A stretch of DNA of 64,000 bases from Kordia periserrulae (GTDB lineage Bacteria; Bacteroidota; Bacteroidia; Flavobacteriales; Flavobacteriaceae): the NCBI RefSeq assembly GCF_003054265.1, contig NZ_QBKT01000002.1, forward strand, positions 1-64,000. The letters run 5' to 3'. The notes below the pieces were generated by a model, which had not been told where the DNA came from, searched no databases, and saw only the letters and a program-made list of their open reading frames with translations. Positions within the stretch are counted from its first letter, which is position 1, and each line of letters begins with the position of its first letter. Positions 35,943 through 44,557 of the stretch are shown piece after piece. The position numbers and the translations under genes were made by a program.

Positions 35943-36119
35943 GCCTACATTGGTTTTTATTTTTGATAAACTCAACGTTAATTTAATTAAAAAGAGTAAG
36001 TCATGGTTGTAAAAGCAAGCTGCTAGTACTTGTACTTGGGCAGATCCTTGATCAATCTGTTAGCTCTAAACTTGTTTTTTGGAGTTTATACGAAACTCTA
36101 ATCAATGTAGGCTTTTTTT
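35943..36119 (+). ncRNA. ssrS: 6S RNA (6S-Flavo type), regulator of RNA polymerase
   Basis: A 10-bp closing stem joins GCCTACATTG (35943-35952) and CAATGTAGGC (36103-36112), and a run of seven T ends the unit, giving about 177 bases. Inside are the AAACTC/GAGTTT-type partial stems expected of the long hairpin with a central bulge. Size, closing stem, terminator and the zapA neighbour all fit 6S RNA. The call is made from structure by eye, with no covariance model run. Confidence 0.75.
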
Positions 36120-36167
36120 GTGAAACTCAGTTTTGTAATGTATCATCACGAATCTAGTCGTAATGTC

Positions 36168-36189
36168 ACATCAAGCGCAGTCGAGATGC
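36168..36189. repeat. Dispersed short repeat, third copy
   Basis: CATCAAGCGCAGTCGAGATG, one base different from the copy at 30924, in the gap between the 6S RNA and rny. Confidence 0.65.
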
Positions 36190-36340
36190 ATTCAAAACGA
36201 TACGTTTTATAAAAAAATCTAAACAAACTAACGCCACTAAGAGACTCACAAAATCTCAAACCTGCGTTGAACAATACCCATTGAAAAATGGCAAACTAAG
36301 GTGTTTACCTTAAACATTATTACATAATTAAGACCGATAG

Positions 36341-37915
36341 ATGATGGATAGCACAACAATCATAATTGCAGTCGCCGTTGGTGCGATTGGTTTAATCATA
36401 GGCTTTGTCATTGCAAAAAGTTTGGAGAAAAAACAAGCTTCCAAAATGATTGAAGAAGCCAAAAAAGAAGCTTCAGCTGTACTCAAAGAAGCAAAATCAG
36501 ATGCGGAGAATATCAAAAAAGACAAAATTCTTCAAGCCAAAGAAAAATTCTTAGAGTTAAAAGCAGAACACGAAAAATTTATCTTAGCGAAAGATAAAAA
36601 AATGGCAGAAGCTGAAAAGCGTACACGCGATAAAGAATCGCAGATTTCTAGCGAATTGTCAAAGAACAAAAAACTCAATCAAGAGTTGGAAACTAAGTTG
36701 AAAGACTACGATTATCGCCTCGATTTTATCGATAAGAAAAAGTCTGAAATTGACCGTTTGCACAAAAGTCAGGTAGAACAATTAGAAGTCATTTCTGGTT
36801 TGTCTGCTGACGAAGCAAAAGAGCAATTGGTAGAATCGTTAAAAGAAGAAGCCAAAAGCGACGCGATGAGCTATATTCAAGGAAAATTGGAAGAAGCCAA
36901 ACTCACCGCACAACAAGAAGCAAAAAAAGTTATTATCAACACCATTCAACGTATTGGAACCGAAGAAGCGGTAGAAAATTGTGTGTCGGTATTTAATATT
37001 GAATCTGACGATGTAAAAGGTCGTATTATTGGTAGAGAAGGACGAAATATTAGAGCATTAGAAGCAGCTACAGGAGTTGAAATTATTGTAGACGATACGC
37101 CAGAAGCAATTATTTTATCGTGTTTTGATTCGGTTCGAAGAGAAATTGCACGTTTGTCATTACACCGATTGGTTACTGATGGACGAATTCACCCAGCACG
37201 AATTGAAGAAGTGGTAAAGAAAACCCGCAAACAAATTGATGAAGAAATCATTGAAGTAGGGAAGCGTACCGTGATTGATTTAGGAATTCACGGATTGCAT
37301 CCAGAATTGATAAAAACAGTTGGAAGAATGAAATACCGTTCTTCGTACGGACAAAACTTGCTGCAACACTCGCGCGAAGTTGCCAAACTTTGTGGAGTGA
37401 TGGCTGCTGAACTAGGATTGAATCCGAAATTAGCAAAAAGAGCAGGATTGTTACACGATATTGGAAAAGTGCCAGACACCGAAACGGAAGTGCCACACGC
37501 TATTTTGGGAATGCAATGGGCTGAAAAATATGGTGAAAAAGAAGAAGTTTGTAACGCTATTGGAGCGCATCACGACGAAATTGAAATGACTTCGATGTTG
37601 TCACCAATTGTTCAAGTATGCGATGCTATTTCTGGAGCGCGTCCTGGAGCGCGTCGTCAAGTATTAGACAGTTATATTCAACGTTTGAAAGACTTGGAAG
37701 ATATTGCCTTCGGATTTACAGGTGTTAAGAAAGCCTATGCGATTCAAGCTGGTAGAGAATTGCGTGTGATTGTAGAAAGCGAAAAAGTAGACGATGCAAA
37801 AGCAGCGGAACTGTCGTTTAACATCTCACAAAAAATTCAAACAGACATGACCTATCCAGGTCAAGTAAAGATTACTGTAATTAGAGAAACGAGAGCAGTC
37901 AATATTGCCAAATAA
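36341..37915 (+). CDS. rny: Ribonuclease Y
   Basis: A 524-residue RNase Y. One N-terminal membrane helix (about 5-26) is followed by a long coiled coil (30-200), a KH domain (about 210-275: [26 protein letters not shown]) and the HD domain with [13 protein letters not shown] and the metal pair LLHDIGKV. It starts mRNA decay by endonucleolytic cleavage at the membrane. A strong terminator lies 30 bases after the stop. Confidence 0.96.
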   Translation: MMDSTTIIIAVAVGAIGLIIGFVIAKSLEKKQASKMIEEAKKEASAVLKEAKSDAENIKKDKILQAKEKFLELKAEHEKFILAKDKKMAEAEKRTRDKESQISSELSKNKKLNQELETKLKDYDYRLDFIDKKKSEIDRLHKSQVEQLEVISGLSADEAKEQLVESLKEEAKSDAMSYIQGKLEEAKLTAQQEAKKVIINTIQRIGTEEAVENCVSVFNIESDDVKGRIIGREGRNIRALEAATGVEIIVDDTPEAIILSCFDSVRREIARLSLHRLVTDGRIHPARIEEVVKKTRKQIDEEIIEVGKRTVIDLGIHGLHPELIKTVGRMKYRSSYGQNLLQHSREVAKLCGVMAAELGLNPKLAKRAGLLHDIGKVPDTETEVPHAILGMQWAEKYGEKEEVCNAIGAHHDEIEMTSMLSPIVQVCDAISGARPGARRQVLDSYIQRLKDLEDIAFGFTGVKKAYAIQAGRELRVIVESEKVDDAKAAELSFNISQKIQTDMTYPGQVKITVIRETRAVNIAK

Positions 37916-37944
37916 GCGTTCAAAACGTATAAAAATTATTCAGT

Positions 37945-37985
37945 AAACGTGAATACCAAAGTTTTAGACTACGGTATTCACGTTT
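37945..37985 (+). terminator. Rho-independent terminator of rny
   Basis: A 13-bp stem (AAACGTGAATACC with its complement) around a 15-base loop ends in a short T-run. Confidence 0.75.
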
Positions 37986-38060
37986 ATAGTTTATGGCAAA
38001 CCTATGGCGAAATGGTTTTGTTTGTGAGTATCTTTAGGTATAACCTAAATAATCCCTCAG

Positions 38061-38231
38061 ATGTTACAAAAAATTTTAAATTTAACAGGCGTTGATGCAC
38101 TTAGTAAAGTAGCCCAAGTGCATACTAGTGGAGGGAAAGACACCTCCGAGACCCCTTCTTTTATGTGTTATTGTAACAACATTTTTGTAGGCAAAAAAAA
38201 TTCTGTACAAGAATGCTGGAAAACGTGTTAA
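38061..38231 (+). CDS. Small Gly-Gly leader peptide precursor, Cys-rich core
   Basis: A 56-residue reading frame. Its first 25 residues (MLQKILNLTGVDALSKVAQ, then VHTSGG) follow the leader plan of Bacteroidota peptide precursors ending in Gly-Gly. The remaining 31 residues hold four Cys (MCYCNN and ECWKTC) and several Ser/Thr that could be crosslinked. A strong terminator follows directly. No modification or export gene is nearby, so it may be matured elsewhere or act unmodified. Confidence 0.6.
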   Translation: MLQKILNLTGVDALSKVAQVHTSGGKDTSETPSFMCYCNNIFVGKKNSVQECWKTC

Positions 38232-38257
38232 CAACATAATGATGCTAGGAAAAGAAG

Positions 38258-38297
38258 AAAAGCAGCAATCTTTGCGAAAAAGGTTGCTGCTTTTTTT
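38258..38297 (+). terminator. Terminator between the small peptide gene and xerD
   Basis: A 10-bp stem (AGCAGCAATC with GGTTGCTGCT) and seven T residues. The T-run overlaps the xerD stop codon, and the A-rich left flank lets it work for both converging genes. Confidence 0.75.
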
Positions 38298-39192
38298 AGG
38301 TACGCGGATGATAACGTTGCATAATTTCAGCCAAATGCTTTCTATCTACATGCATGTAAATTTCGGTAGTTGTAATGCTTTCATGCCCTAGCATGAGCTG
38401 AATGGCGCGTAAATCGGCACCGTTTTCTAGCAAATGTGTCGCAAACGAATGCCGAAAAGTATGTGGAGATATTTTCTTTTTAAGTCCCGTTTTTTCCGCC
38501 AAGCGTTTGATAATGGTAAAAATCATGACGCGAGTGAGTTGTTTTCCGCGTCGATTCAAAAAAACGGTATCGCTAAACTCAGGCACTTCTTTCACAAACG
38601 GACGCGATTCTTTAATATACATATTGATATATTTCTGTGTAATGGAGCCAATAGGCACAAAACGTTGTTTGTCGCCCTTTCCTGTCACTCTGATAAAACC
38701 TTCGTCAAAAAACAAATCGGATAGTTTTAAATTGACCAATTCGCTGACGCGCAAACCGCAACCGTACAAAGTTTCAATAATGGCTTTATTTCGATGTCCT
38801 TCTGCGGTACTCAGATCAATCGCTGCAATTAACTTTTCAATGTCTTGAAGTGCGAGTGTATCGGGTAATTTTCTTCCAATTTTTGGCGCTTCAATCATTT
38901 CCATCGGATTGTCTTTTCGGTAATCTTCAAACACCAAATACGTAAAAAAGCTTTTCAAACCCGAAATAATTCGCGTCTGAGAGCGAGCGTTTAATACTTT
39001 TGCAATTTCGTAAATAAATTGTTGTACCGTTGCTTCGTCAATTGATAATGGCGTATGATTGCTATTGTTTTCTTCTACAAACCGAATCAGCTTTTCAATA
39101 TCATGCGAATAATTCACAATCGTATTTTCTGATAAACCGCGTTCAATTTTCAAAAAATGCTTAAAATCCTTTAATGTATGCGTCCATTTCAT
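38296..39192 (-). CDS. xerD: Tyrosine recombinase XerD/XerC type
   Basis: A 298-residue site-specific recombinase. The N-terminal SAM-like domain spans about 1-90. The catalytic residues are an Arg in LYGCGLRVSELVNLKL, Lys in VTGKGDKQRFVPI, and the HTFRHSFATHLL, LGHESITTTEIYMHV block with the nucleophilic Tyr. It resolves chromosome dimers at dif. It is read as XerD because it stands beside aroQ on the opposite strand, a common flavobacterial arrangement. Confidence 0.92.
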   Translation of the reverse strand: MKWTHTLKDFKHFLKIERGLSENTIVNYSHDIEKLIRFVEENNSNHTPLSIDEATVQQFIYEIAKVLNARSQTRIISGLKSFFTYLVFEDYRKDNPMEMIEAPKIGRKLPDTLALQDIEKLIAAIDLSTAEGHRNKAIIETLYGCGLRVSELVNLKLSDLFFDEGFIRVTGKGDKQRFVPIGSITQKYINMYIKESRPFVKEVPEFSDTVFLNRRGKQLTRVMIFTIIKRLAEKTGLKKKISPHTFRHSFATHLLENGADLRAIQLMLGHESITTTEIYMHVDRKHLAEIMQRYHPRT

Positions 39193-39357
39193 AAAAAATC
39201 AGCGATTTTAGTAGGGTGGATTATAATTGAAAACATCTGTAAATCAGTGAATTGTTAAAATTTGTTGTATTATTGTGTTAATAATTCGTTAACAAATGTA
39301 GGTTAAATTACAAAAAAGCGGATTTTTGTGATAGAATTAATTAAAAAACTATTTAAG

Positions 39358-39858
39358 ATGAAAAAAACTATTTTAGCAATTGTTGCTGTTTTTGCAATGG
39401 TATTTACAGCAAATGCACAAGATGGAAAATTTGAAGTAGGAATCAACGGAGCTTTACCAGTAGGTGATGCTGGAGATGCTTACACATTTAGTGTTGGATT
39501 GGATGCTGCATACTTATGGAATGTATCTGATAAATTTGATGCGGGTGTTGCTACAGGATTTACAAATGCTTTTGGAGATGAATTTTCAGTTGCAGGTATT
39601 ACCTTTGAAGTTGAAGACGCTCAATTTATTCCTTTAGCAGGTACTGCACGTTACAATGTATCAAGTGACTTCTTTTTAGGAGCTGACTTAGGATACGCAA
39701 TCGGAATCAATGATGGTAACGATGGTGGATTCTACTACAGACCAAAAGTTGGATACAATGTATCTGAAAAAGTAAGCTTAAACTTGTCGTATACAGGAAT
39801 TTCTGTTGATGGAGGAAGCTTTGATACTATCGGATTAGGAGTAATGTTCGGACTATAA
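39358..39858 (+). CDS. Small outer membrane beta-barrel protein
   Basis: A 166-residue protein with a signal peptide (MKKTILAIVAVFAMVFTANA, then Q) and eight alternating strand segments that end in an aromatic/hydrophobic residue (VMFGL). The barrel type is that of OmpX/OmpW-sized proteins. The ATG at 39358 is used: earlier in-frame codons would precede the signal peptide. It has its own terminator. Confidence 0.8.
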   Translation: MKKTILAIVAVFAMVFTANAQDGKFEVGINGALPVGDAGDAYTFSVGLDAAYLWNVSDKFDAGVATGFTNAFGDEFSVAGITFEVEDAQFIPLAGTARYNVSSDFFLGADLGYAIGINDGNDGGFYYRPKVGYNVSEKVSLNLSYTGISVDGGSFDTIGLGVMFGL

Positions 39859-39883
39859 TTTAGTTATCTACATACAAAAAAAT

Positions 39884-39911
39884 AAGGAAGTCAATTTGGC
39901 TTCCTTTTTTT
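39884..39911 (+). terminator. Terminator after the first beta-barrel gene
   Basis: AAGGAAG and CTTCCTT form a 7-bp stem around a 9-base loop, with a run of T residues behind. Confidence 0.75.
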
Positions 39912-39987
39912 GTGTTTGTTGTTGTATATGAAACGAATCTTAAATACATTCGTACTTACATTAACAAACAATTATAAACGATTCATT

Positions 39988-40590
39988 ATGAAAAAAATTA
40001 GCATTCTTTTCGTGCTTTTAGCGATTGGATTTACAGCACATGCACAAAAAATTTCCTTTGGTTTTAAAGGCGGATTAAATTCATCATGGGTAACTGGTGA
40101 CGAGTCTGACGGTGTTACACCTCGTATTGGTGTGCATTTAGGTGTGATGTCTGAATTTTCACTTTCTGAAAAATTCTCGTTACAACCAGAATTGGTCTAC
40201 TCACAACAAGGCGCACAACAAGATGTCGCTTTTATTTCGCAAGGAATGACCATTGCAGAAACAGAATTAAAAGCACGTCACAATTACTTAAATCTGCCAA
40301 TTTTAGCAAAATACTATGTTGCTAAAAACTTTAGCATTGAAGCGGGTCCACAAATCGGATTTTTACTATCGGCAGAGCAAGAAGGAAATGGTGTAGAAGT
40401 AGATGCCAAAAGTGCCTTAAAAAACATAGATTTCGCAGCAAGTTTAGGTGTAAGTTATAAGTTTGACAGCGGATTGAACTTTAGCGCACGTTACAACGCA
40501 GGTTTGTCAAATGTCAATGATATAGATGGTGTCGATGACAAAAACTACAATGGCGTGTTGCAAATATCGATTGGCTATTTTTTAAAGTAA
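39988..40590 (+). CDS. PorT-family outer membrane beta-barrel protein
   Basis: A 200-residue protein with a signal peptide (cut after FTAHAQ) and the PorT-like pattern: ISFGFKGGLNSSWVTGD, then LQPELVYSQQGA, YLNLPILAKYYVAKNFSIEAGPQIGFLL and FSARYNAGLSNV. The ATG at 39988 gives a normal signal peptide; the longer reading is unlikely. Function unknown; PorT itself takes part in type IX secretion, but most family members do not. Confidence 0.82.
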   Translation: MKKISILFVLLAIGFTAHAQKISFGFKGGLNSSWVTGDESDGVTPRIGVHLGVMSEFSLSEKFSLQPELVYSQQGAQQDVAFISQGMTIAETELKARHNYLNLPILAKYYVAKNFSIEAGPQIGFLLSAEQEGNGVEVDAKSALKNIDFAASLGVSYKFDSGLNFSARYNAGLSNVNDIDGVDDKNYNGVLQISIGYFLK

Positions 40591-40610
40591 CCTCAAAATT
40601 AAATACAATT

Positions 40611-40643
40611 ACACAAAGGAAGCTCAAGGCTTCCTTTTTTGTG
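40611..40643 (+). terminator. Terminator after the PorT-like gene
   Basis: ACACAAAGGAAG pairs with CTTCCTTTTTTGTGT around a short loop, with six T residues in the right arm. Confidence 0.75.
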
Positions 40644-40677
40644 TGTTGATTTTCGTATTTTTACCAAAACAATTTCT

Positions 40678-41094
40678 ATGAATATCATCATCATCAATGG
40701 TCCCAACTTAAATTTGCTCGGAAAACGCGAACCCGAAATCTACGGAAGTGCTACGTTTGAAGACTATTTTGCGGCACTTCAAAAGCAATTTTCTGAAGTA
40801 AATTTACACTATTATCAATCCAACATAGAAGGCGAATTGATTAACAAATTACAGGAAGTAGGTTTTGATTATGATGGTATTATTTTAAACGCTGGCGCCT
40901 ACACGCATACGTCTATCGGAATTGGCGATGCTATCAAAGCAATCACAACGCCAGTGGTGGAAGTGCATATTTCGAATACATTTGGGAGAGAAGCATTTCG
41001 TCATCAATCGTATATTTCTGCGCATGCAAAAGGTGTTATTTTAGGATTTGGCATGCAGAGTTATCAATTAGCGATTCAAAGTTTCTTATCGTAA
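40678..41094 (+). CDS. aroQ: 3-dehydroquinate dehydratase, type II
   Basis: A 138-residue enzyme: NIIIINGPNLNLLGKREPEIYG at the start, with the catalytic Tyr in this block, the conserved YQSNIEGELINKLQ, GIILNAGAYTHTSIGIGDAI and VVEVHISN, FRHQSYIS. It removes water from 3-dehydroquinate in the shikimate pathway. The ATG at 40678 is chosen because the family starts with this motif. A PP-loop ATPase gene follows 6 bases downstream. Confidence 0.95.
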   Translation: MNIIIINGPNLNLLGKREPEIYGSATFEDYFAALQKQFSEVNLHYYQSNIEGELINKLQEVGFDYDGIILNAGAYTHTSIGIGDAIKAITTPVVEVHISNTFGREAFRHQSYISAHAKGVILGFGMQSYQLAIQSFLS

Positions 41095-41100
41095 ATCCAC

Positions 41101-41823
41101 ATGCAAAAAGCATATTTTAATTGGAGCACAGGAAAAGATTCCGCATTGGCGTTGTATCATGTTTTACAGCAAAAAGAATATTCTGTTACACAACTTGTCA
41201 CCACTGTAAATAAAGATTACGAACGTGTGTCCATGCACGTTTTGCGAGAAGCATTGTTAGATACGCAAGTAGCGCGATTGCAATTGCCCGTACAAAAAAT
41301 ATACTTTCCTGCTGAGGTTTCCATGTCTATGTACGATGCAACTATGAAAAAAGCTACGCAACAACTTGTGGACGATGGTTTTTCTGTTGGAATTTTTGGG
41401 GATATCTTTTTAGAAGATTTACGCAACTACCGAGAAGAAAAACTCAAAGAAGTTGGCATAACGGCTGTTTTTCCACTGTGGAAAAAAGATACGAAAGCCT
41501 TATTGAAAGAATTCATTTCGTTAGGATTTAAAGCGATAACGGTTTGTGTAAATGCAAAATTGTTAGACGAATCTTTTGTGGGAAGAATACTAGATGAAGA
41601 TTTTATCAAGGACTTACCAGCAAATGTAGATCCTTGCGGTGAAAATGGAGAATTCCACACCTTTGTATTTGACGGACCTCTATTTTCATCTCCAATTGAT
41701 TTTACGATTGGAGAAAAAGTGTTAAAAACCTATACGCCTTCTCAAAAAGAAGAAGATACTTGTGCCTCAGACAATTCTACGTGGGATACCGCTTTTTGGT
41801 ATTGTGATTTACTACCTAAATAA
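41101..41823 (+). CDS. Diphthamide-synthase-like ATP pyrophosphatase (Dph6 family)
   Basis: A 240-residue N-type ATP pyrophosphatase. The PP-loop is FNWSTGKDSALALY, and GDIFLEDLRNYREEKLKEVGI and NVDPCGENGEFHTFVFDGPLF are the family blocks. Bacteria lack diphthamide, so the true substrate is unknown; amidation of a small molecule or tRNA is possible. It starts 6 bases after aroQ. Confidence 0.85.
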   Translation: MQKAYFNWSTGKDSALALYHVLQQKEYSVTQLVTTVNKDYERVSMHVLREALLDTQVARLQLPVQKIYFPAEVSMSMYDATMKKATQQLVDDGFSVGIFGDIFLEDLRNYREEKLKEVGITAVFPLWKKDTKALLKEFISLGFKAITVCVNAKLLDESFVGRILDEDFIKDLPANVDPCGENGEFHTFVFDGPLFSSPIDFTIGEKVLKTYTPSQKEEDTCASDNSTWDTAFWYCDLLPK

Positions 41824-41847
41824 TCAAAAAACTCTTAAAAATTAACG

Positions 41848-41877
41848 TTTTGCTGTGAAAACTTTAATCTAAGTTTG
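41848..41877 (+). promoter_or_regulatory. Promoter (TTTTG / TAAGTTTG) of an orphan transcript
   Basis: TTTTG at 41848-41852 and TAAGTTTG at 41870-41877 are 17 bases apart, one of the best -33/-7 pairs in the window. No gene begins downstream on this strand. Confidence 0.6.
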
Positions 41878-41883
41878 GCAATT

Positions 41884-42036
41884 GCTTAAGAACAAATTAA
41901 GACACACGCATGCTATATTTGAATGTGAAACAAACGGAATGTTTCACAGCAATTTTTCATAGCTGAAGGTGGGATATCAGTTATTAGGTTGGTTGAGGGA
42001 AAAAGTCATTCAAGTGAGATTGAATGGCTTTTTTTA
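41884..42036 (+). ncRNA. Candidate small RNA
   Basis: About 150 bases lie between a strong promoter and a strong terminator with no credible coding frame (the longest ATG frame is 18 codons). It contains the hairpin GTGAAAC...GTTTCAC (41925-41947). A second -7-like box TATATTTG at 41914-41921 could give a shorter transcript. No known RNA family recognised. Confidence 0.5.
42005..42036 (+). terminator. Terminator of the orphan transcript
   Basis: AGTCATTCAA and TTGAATGGCT form a 10-bp stem around a 6-base loop, followed by six T residues. Confidence 0.8.
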
Positions 42037-42060
42037 GTGAATACAAACTTCAAAAAGCAT

Positions 42061-42083
42061 AAAAAAAGCGAACTTTAGTTCGC
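42061..42083 (-). terminator. Terminator of the lanthipeptide-like gene
   Basis: On the minus strand the stem GCGAAC-TAAA-GTTCGC is followed by seven T residues, 7 bases after the stop codon. Confidence 0.75.
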
Positions 42084-42089
42084 AATATT

Positions 42090-42260
42090 TTAGTTCTGAT
42101 CACATCCTGGCGTTAGTGGTTTTTCTTTGTCACAAGTTCCATACGATTGATTTTCACAACAGGCTGACATTTCGCTTCCGCCACCTATAATTTGATGTTG
42201 ATTCACAGCGGAAATAGGTGTTTTGCGAAGTCGTAATGTTTTTAAATGTCTTTTTTTCAT
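42090..42260 (-). CDS. Lanthipeptide-like precursor peptide (class I leader type)
   Basis: A 56-residue peptide from ATG at 42260. The leader MKKRHLKTLRLRKTPISAVN with QHQIIGGG fits the flavobacterial class I lanthipeptide leader plan (KKxxLKxLxLxKxxIS...GG). The core SEMSACCENQSYGTCD continues with one more Cys near the end. A dedicated terminator follows. No lanthipeptide dehydratase or cyclase gene is visible in this window. Confidence 0.65.
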   Translation of the reverse strand: MKKRHLKTLRLRKTPISAVNQHQIIGGGSEMSACCENQSYGTCDKEKPLTPGCDQN

Positions 42261-42383
42261 GATATCTTATTTTTGGTTAAATACTGTTGATAAGATACAG
42301 AGATAATTCATTAATCATTTACGGGATTCCCTTATTTAACAATCAAATCATGCTAATAACCGAGAAGTATTTTAGAATTGGTA

Positions 42384-42686
42384 TTATTTAGTACGCAAGT
42401 ATTTTTTCTCCACATAAAACGTAGCAAATGGAAGTAAAGACGCTATAAATAATAGTGCAAAACGTTTCATCGTCCATTTTTGTTCTTCAGTAACCAAATA
42501 CGCGTACACAACATACATAATAAACAAGATGCCATGCGCAATACCCACAATTTTATTTGGCCATAAAATTTCCATCATATATTTAAGTGGCATAGTAATA
42601 AAAAAGGCGATATAGGAAATTCCTTCCGCAATGGCAATCCATCGGAAGGTTTTTAAGTTATTGGTTTCTTTAAGTATTTGTTCCAT
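42384..42686 (-). CDS. DUF3817 family membrane protein
   Basis: A 100-residue protein with three hydrophobic helices (about 14-38, 45-66, 75-92). FRWIAIAEGISYIAFF, PLKYMM and GIAHGILFIMYVVYAYL fit DUF3817, a small integral membrane family. It lies 58 bases after lpdA on the same strand but behind the lpdA terminator. Function unknown. Confidence 0.8.
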   Translation of the reverse strand: MEQILKETNNLKTFRWIAIAEGISYIAFFITMPLKYMMEILWPNKIVGIAHGILFIMYVVYAYLVTEEQKWTMKRFALLFIASLLPFATFYVEKKYLRTK

Positions 42687-42701
42687 AATTTTTTAGGGTA
42701 T

Positions 42702-42730
42702 AAAAAAAGCCGCTCAATGAGCAGCTTTTT
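42702..42730 (-). terminator. Terminator of lpdA
   Basis: On the minus strand, AAAGCTGCTCATTGAGCGGCTTTTTTT makes an 11-bp imperfect stem with a T-run. Confidence 0.7.
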
Positions 42731-42743
42731 AAAATATATATCA

Positions 42744-44135
42744 TTAAATGTGAATGACTTCATCATAGGCAGCTGCTACGGCTTCCATCACTGCTTCACT
42801 CATCGTTGGATGCGGATGTACTGCTTTGAGTACTTCGTGTCCTGTCGTTTCCAATTTTCTACCCAATACAGCTTCTGCAATCATATCCGTTACGCCAGCA
42901 CCAATCATGTGGCAACCTAACCATTCGCCGTATTTTGCATCAAAAATCACTTTTACAAAACCTTCTTTGTTTCCACCAGCACTTGCTTTTCCAGAGGCAG
43001 AGAACGGGAACTTACCAACTTTGATATCGTATCCTTGTTCTTTAGCTTTTGCTTCTGTCAATCCAACCGAAGCAATTTCAGGCGTACAGTAGGTGCAACC
43101 AGGAATATTTCCATAATCTAACGCTTCTACGTGCATTCCTGCGATTTTTTCCACACATAAAATTCCTTCTGCGGAAGCAACGTGCGCTAAGGCTGGTCCA
43201 GGCGTCACATCTCCAATCGCATAATATCCCGGAATGTTGGTTTGGTAGTAATCGTTCACTAAGATTTTATCTCTATCCGTCGCGATTCCTACATCTTCCA
43301 ATCCGATGTTTTCGATGTTTGTTTTGATTCCTACAGCTGATAATACGATGTCAGCTTCTAACACTTCTTCGCCTTTTTTCGTTTTTACCATCGCTTTTAC
43401 GCCGTCGCCAGAAGTATCAACCGAAGTCACTTCCGCAGACGTCATAATTTTGATACCACTTTTCTTAAACGAACGCTCCAATTGTTTTGAAACCTCATCA
43501 TCTTCTACAGGAACAATTTTTGGCATGTATTCTACAATCGTCACTTCTGTTCCCATCGAGTTGTAGAAATAGGCAAATTCTACACCAATAGCACCAGAGC
43601 CTACGACAATCATTTTCTTAGGTTGTTTTTCTAGTGTCATAGCTTTACGATAACCAATCACTTTTTCACCATCTTGTGGTAAACTTGGCAATTCGCGAGA
43701 ACGCGCGCCAGTTGCTACAATGATATGTTTTGCACTGTATTCCGTTTTCTTTCCGTCTTTGTCCGTTACTTCGAGTTTTTTTCCAGCTTTTAGCTTTCCA
43801 AAACCTTCAATTACGTCGATTTTATTCTTTTTCATTAAGAATTGAACACCTTTGCTCATTCCGTCTGCTACATTACGACTACGTTTTACAACTGCATCAA
43901 AATCTTTGTCATATTCTTTTACGGACAATCCATAATCGCCTGCGTGTTTCAAATATTCAAAAACCTGTGCAGATTTCAATAACGCTTTTGTTGGAATACA
44001 TCCCCAATTTAAGCAAACGCCACCGAGACTTTCTTTCTCAACCACAGCGGTTTTAAATCCTAATTGAGAAGCTCTAATAGCGGTGACATATCCACCAGGA
44101 CCACTTCCTAAAACGATGATATCGTATGTACTCAT
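42744..44135 (-). CDS. lpdA: Dihydrolipoyl dehydrogenase
   Basis: A 463-residue FAD disulfide oxidoreductase. The FAD motif is IIVLGSGPGGYVTA, the redox-active cysteines are Cys41 and Cys46 in GGVCLNWGCIPTKAL, the NAD motif is VVGSGAIGVEFAYFY, and the C-terminal catalytic pair lies in HPHPTMSEAVMEA. It is the E3 subunit of 2-oxo acid dehydrogenases and the glycine cleavage system. It stands alone here, with a TAAATTTG box 34 bases upstream of the start. Confidence 0.95.
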   Translation of the reverse strand: MSTYDIIVLGSGPGGYVTAIRASQLGFKTAVVEKESLGGVCLNWGCIPTKALLKSAQVFEYLKHAGDYGLSVKEYDKDFDAVVKRSRNVADGMSKGVQFLMKKNKIDVIEGFGKLKAGKKLEVTDKDGKKTEYSAKHIIVATGARSRELPSLPQDGEKVIGYRKAMTLEKQPKKMIVVGSGAIGVEFAYFYNSMGTEVTIVEYMPKIVPVEDDEVSKQLERSFKKSGIKIMTSAEVTSVDTSGDGVKAMVKTKKGEEVLEADIVLSAVGIKTNIENIGLEDVGIATDRDKILVNDYYQTNIPGYYAIGDVTPGPALAHVASAEGILCVEKIAGMHVEALDYGNIPGCTYCTPEIASVGLTEAKAKEQGYDIKVGKFPFSASGKASAGGNKEGFVKVIFDAKYGEWLGCHMIGAGVTDMIAEAVLGRKLETTGHEVLKAVHPHPTMSEAVMEAVAAAYDEVIHI

Positions 44136-44168
44136 ATCTTAAAATTTTGTTGTCTGTTTTTCGAGTGG

Positions 44169-44176
44169 CAAATTTA
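44169..44176 (-). promoter_or_regulatory. Promoter -7 box (TAAATTTG) of lpdA
   Basis: A perfect TAnnTTTG match on the minus strand, 33 bases before the lpdA ATG. Confidence 0.5.
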
Positions 44177-44211
44177 CGGAATTATATGTGAACTTTAAAT
44201 TTTATGAAGTT

Positions 44212-44490
44212 GTTTTTGCTTCGGCAAGCTCGGTACAGGTGCTTTTAGATACGCTTTGCTTTGGCTGTTAGATACGCTGTGCTTTGGATTCGCTTTGCTG
44301 TTAGATTTTTAGATTGTTTTGTTTTTCGTGTTTTGTTGATTTGTTAATTTGTGGATTTGTCGATTTGTTTTTTTGTGGATGTGTTACTTTGAAACTAATT
44401 GTCATTCCTGCGATTTGTGCTGAGCTTGCTGAAGTAAGGCAGGAATCTATATTTCAATACTAGTACCTAGAACCAAATACCCAACACCTA
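44212..44490. repeat. Repeat-rich intergenic region
   Basis: A 422-base gap filled with short repeats and no gene. Parts: a CTTCGGCAAGCTCGGTACAG element (44219-44238), imperfect copies of GATACGCTTTGCTTTGG (44250-44300), a TTTGTTGATTTGTTAATTTGTGG series (44334-44380), an inverted repeat ATTCCTGC...GCAGGAAT (44404-44446) and an A/C-rich CCCAACACCTAAC string near 44480. Confidence 0.6.
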
Positions 44491-44557
44491 ACTTTGTAAG
44501 AAATGTAACATTTAGCTACCTTGTAGCAACAAACTTTTTGTAAATAACGAGTAAGAT

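Noticed and set aside
38296-39192. Integrase of a mobile element or integron
   Set aside because: Length, motifs and the aroQ neighbour indicate the housekeeping Xer recombinase; no attachment sites or cargo next to it.
41884-42000. 18-codon ATG frame in the candidate small RNA
   Set aside because: Too short, covers the hairpin, and has no leader or ribosome-site signal.
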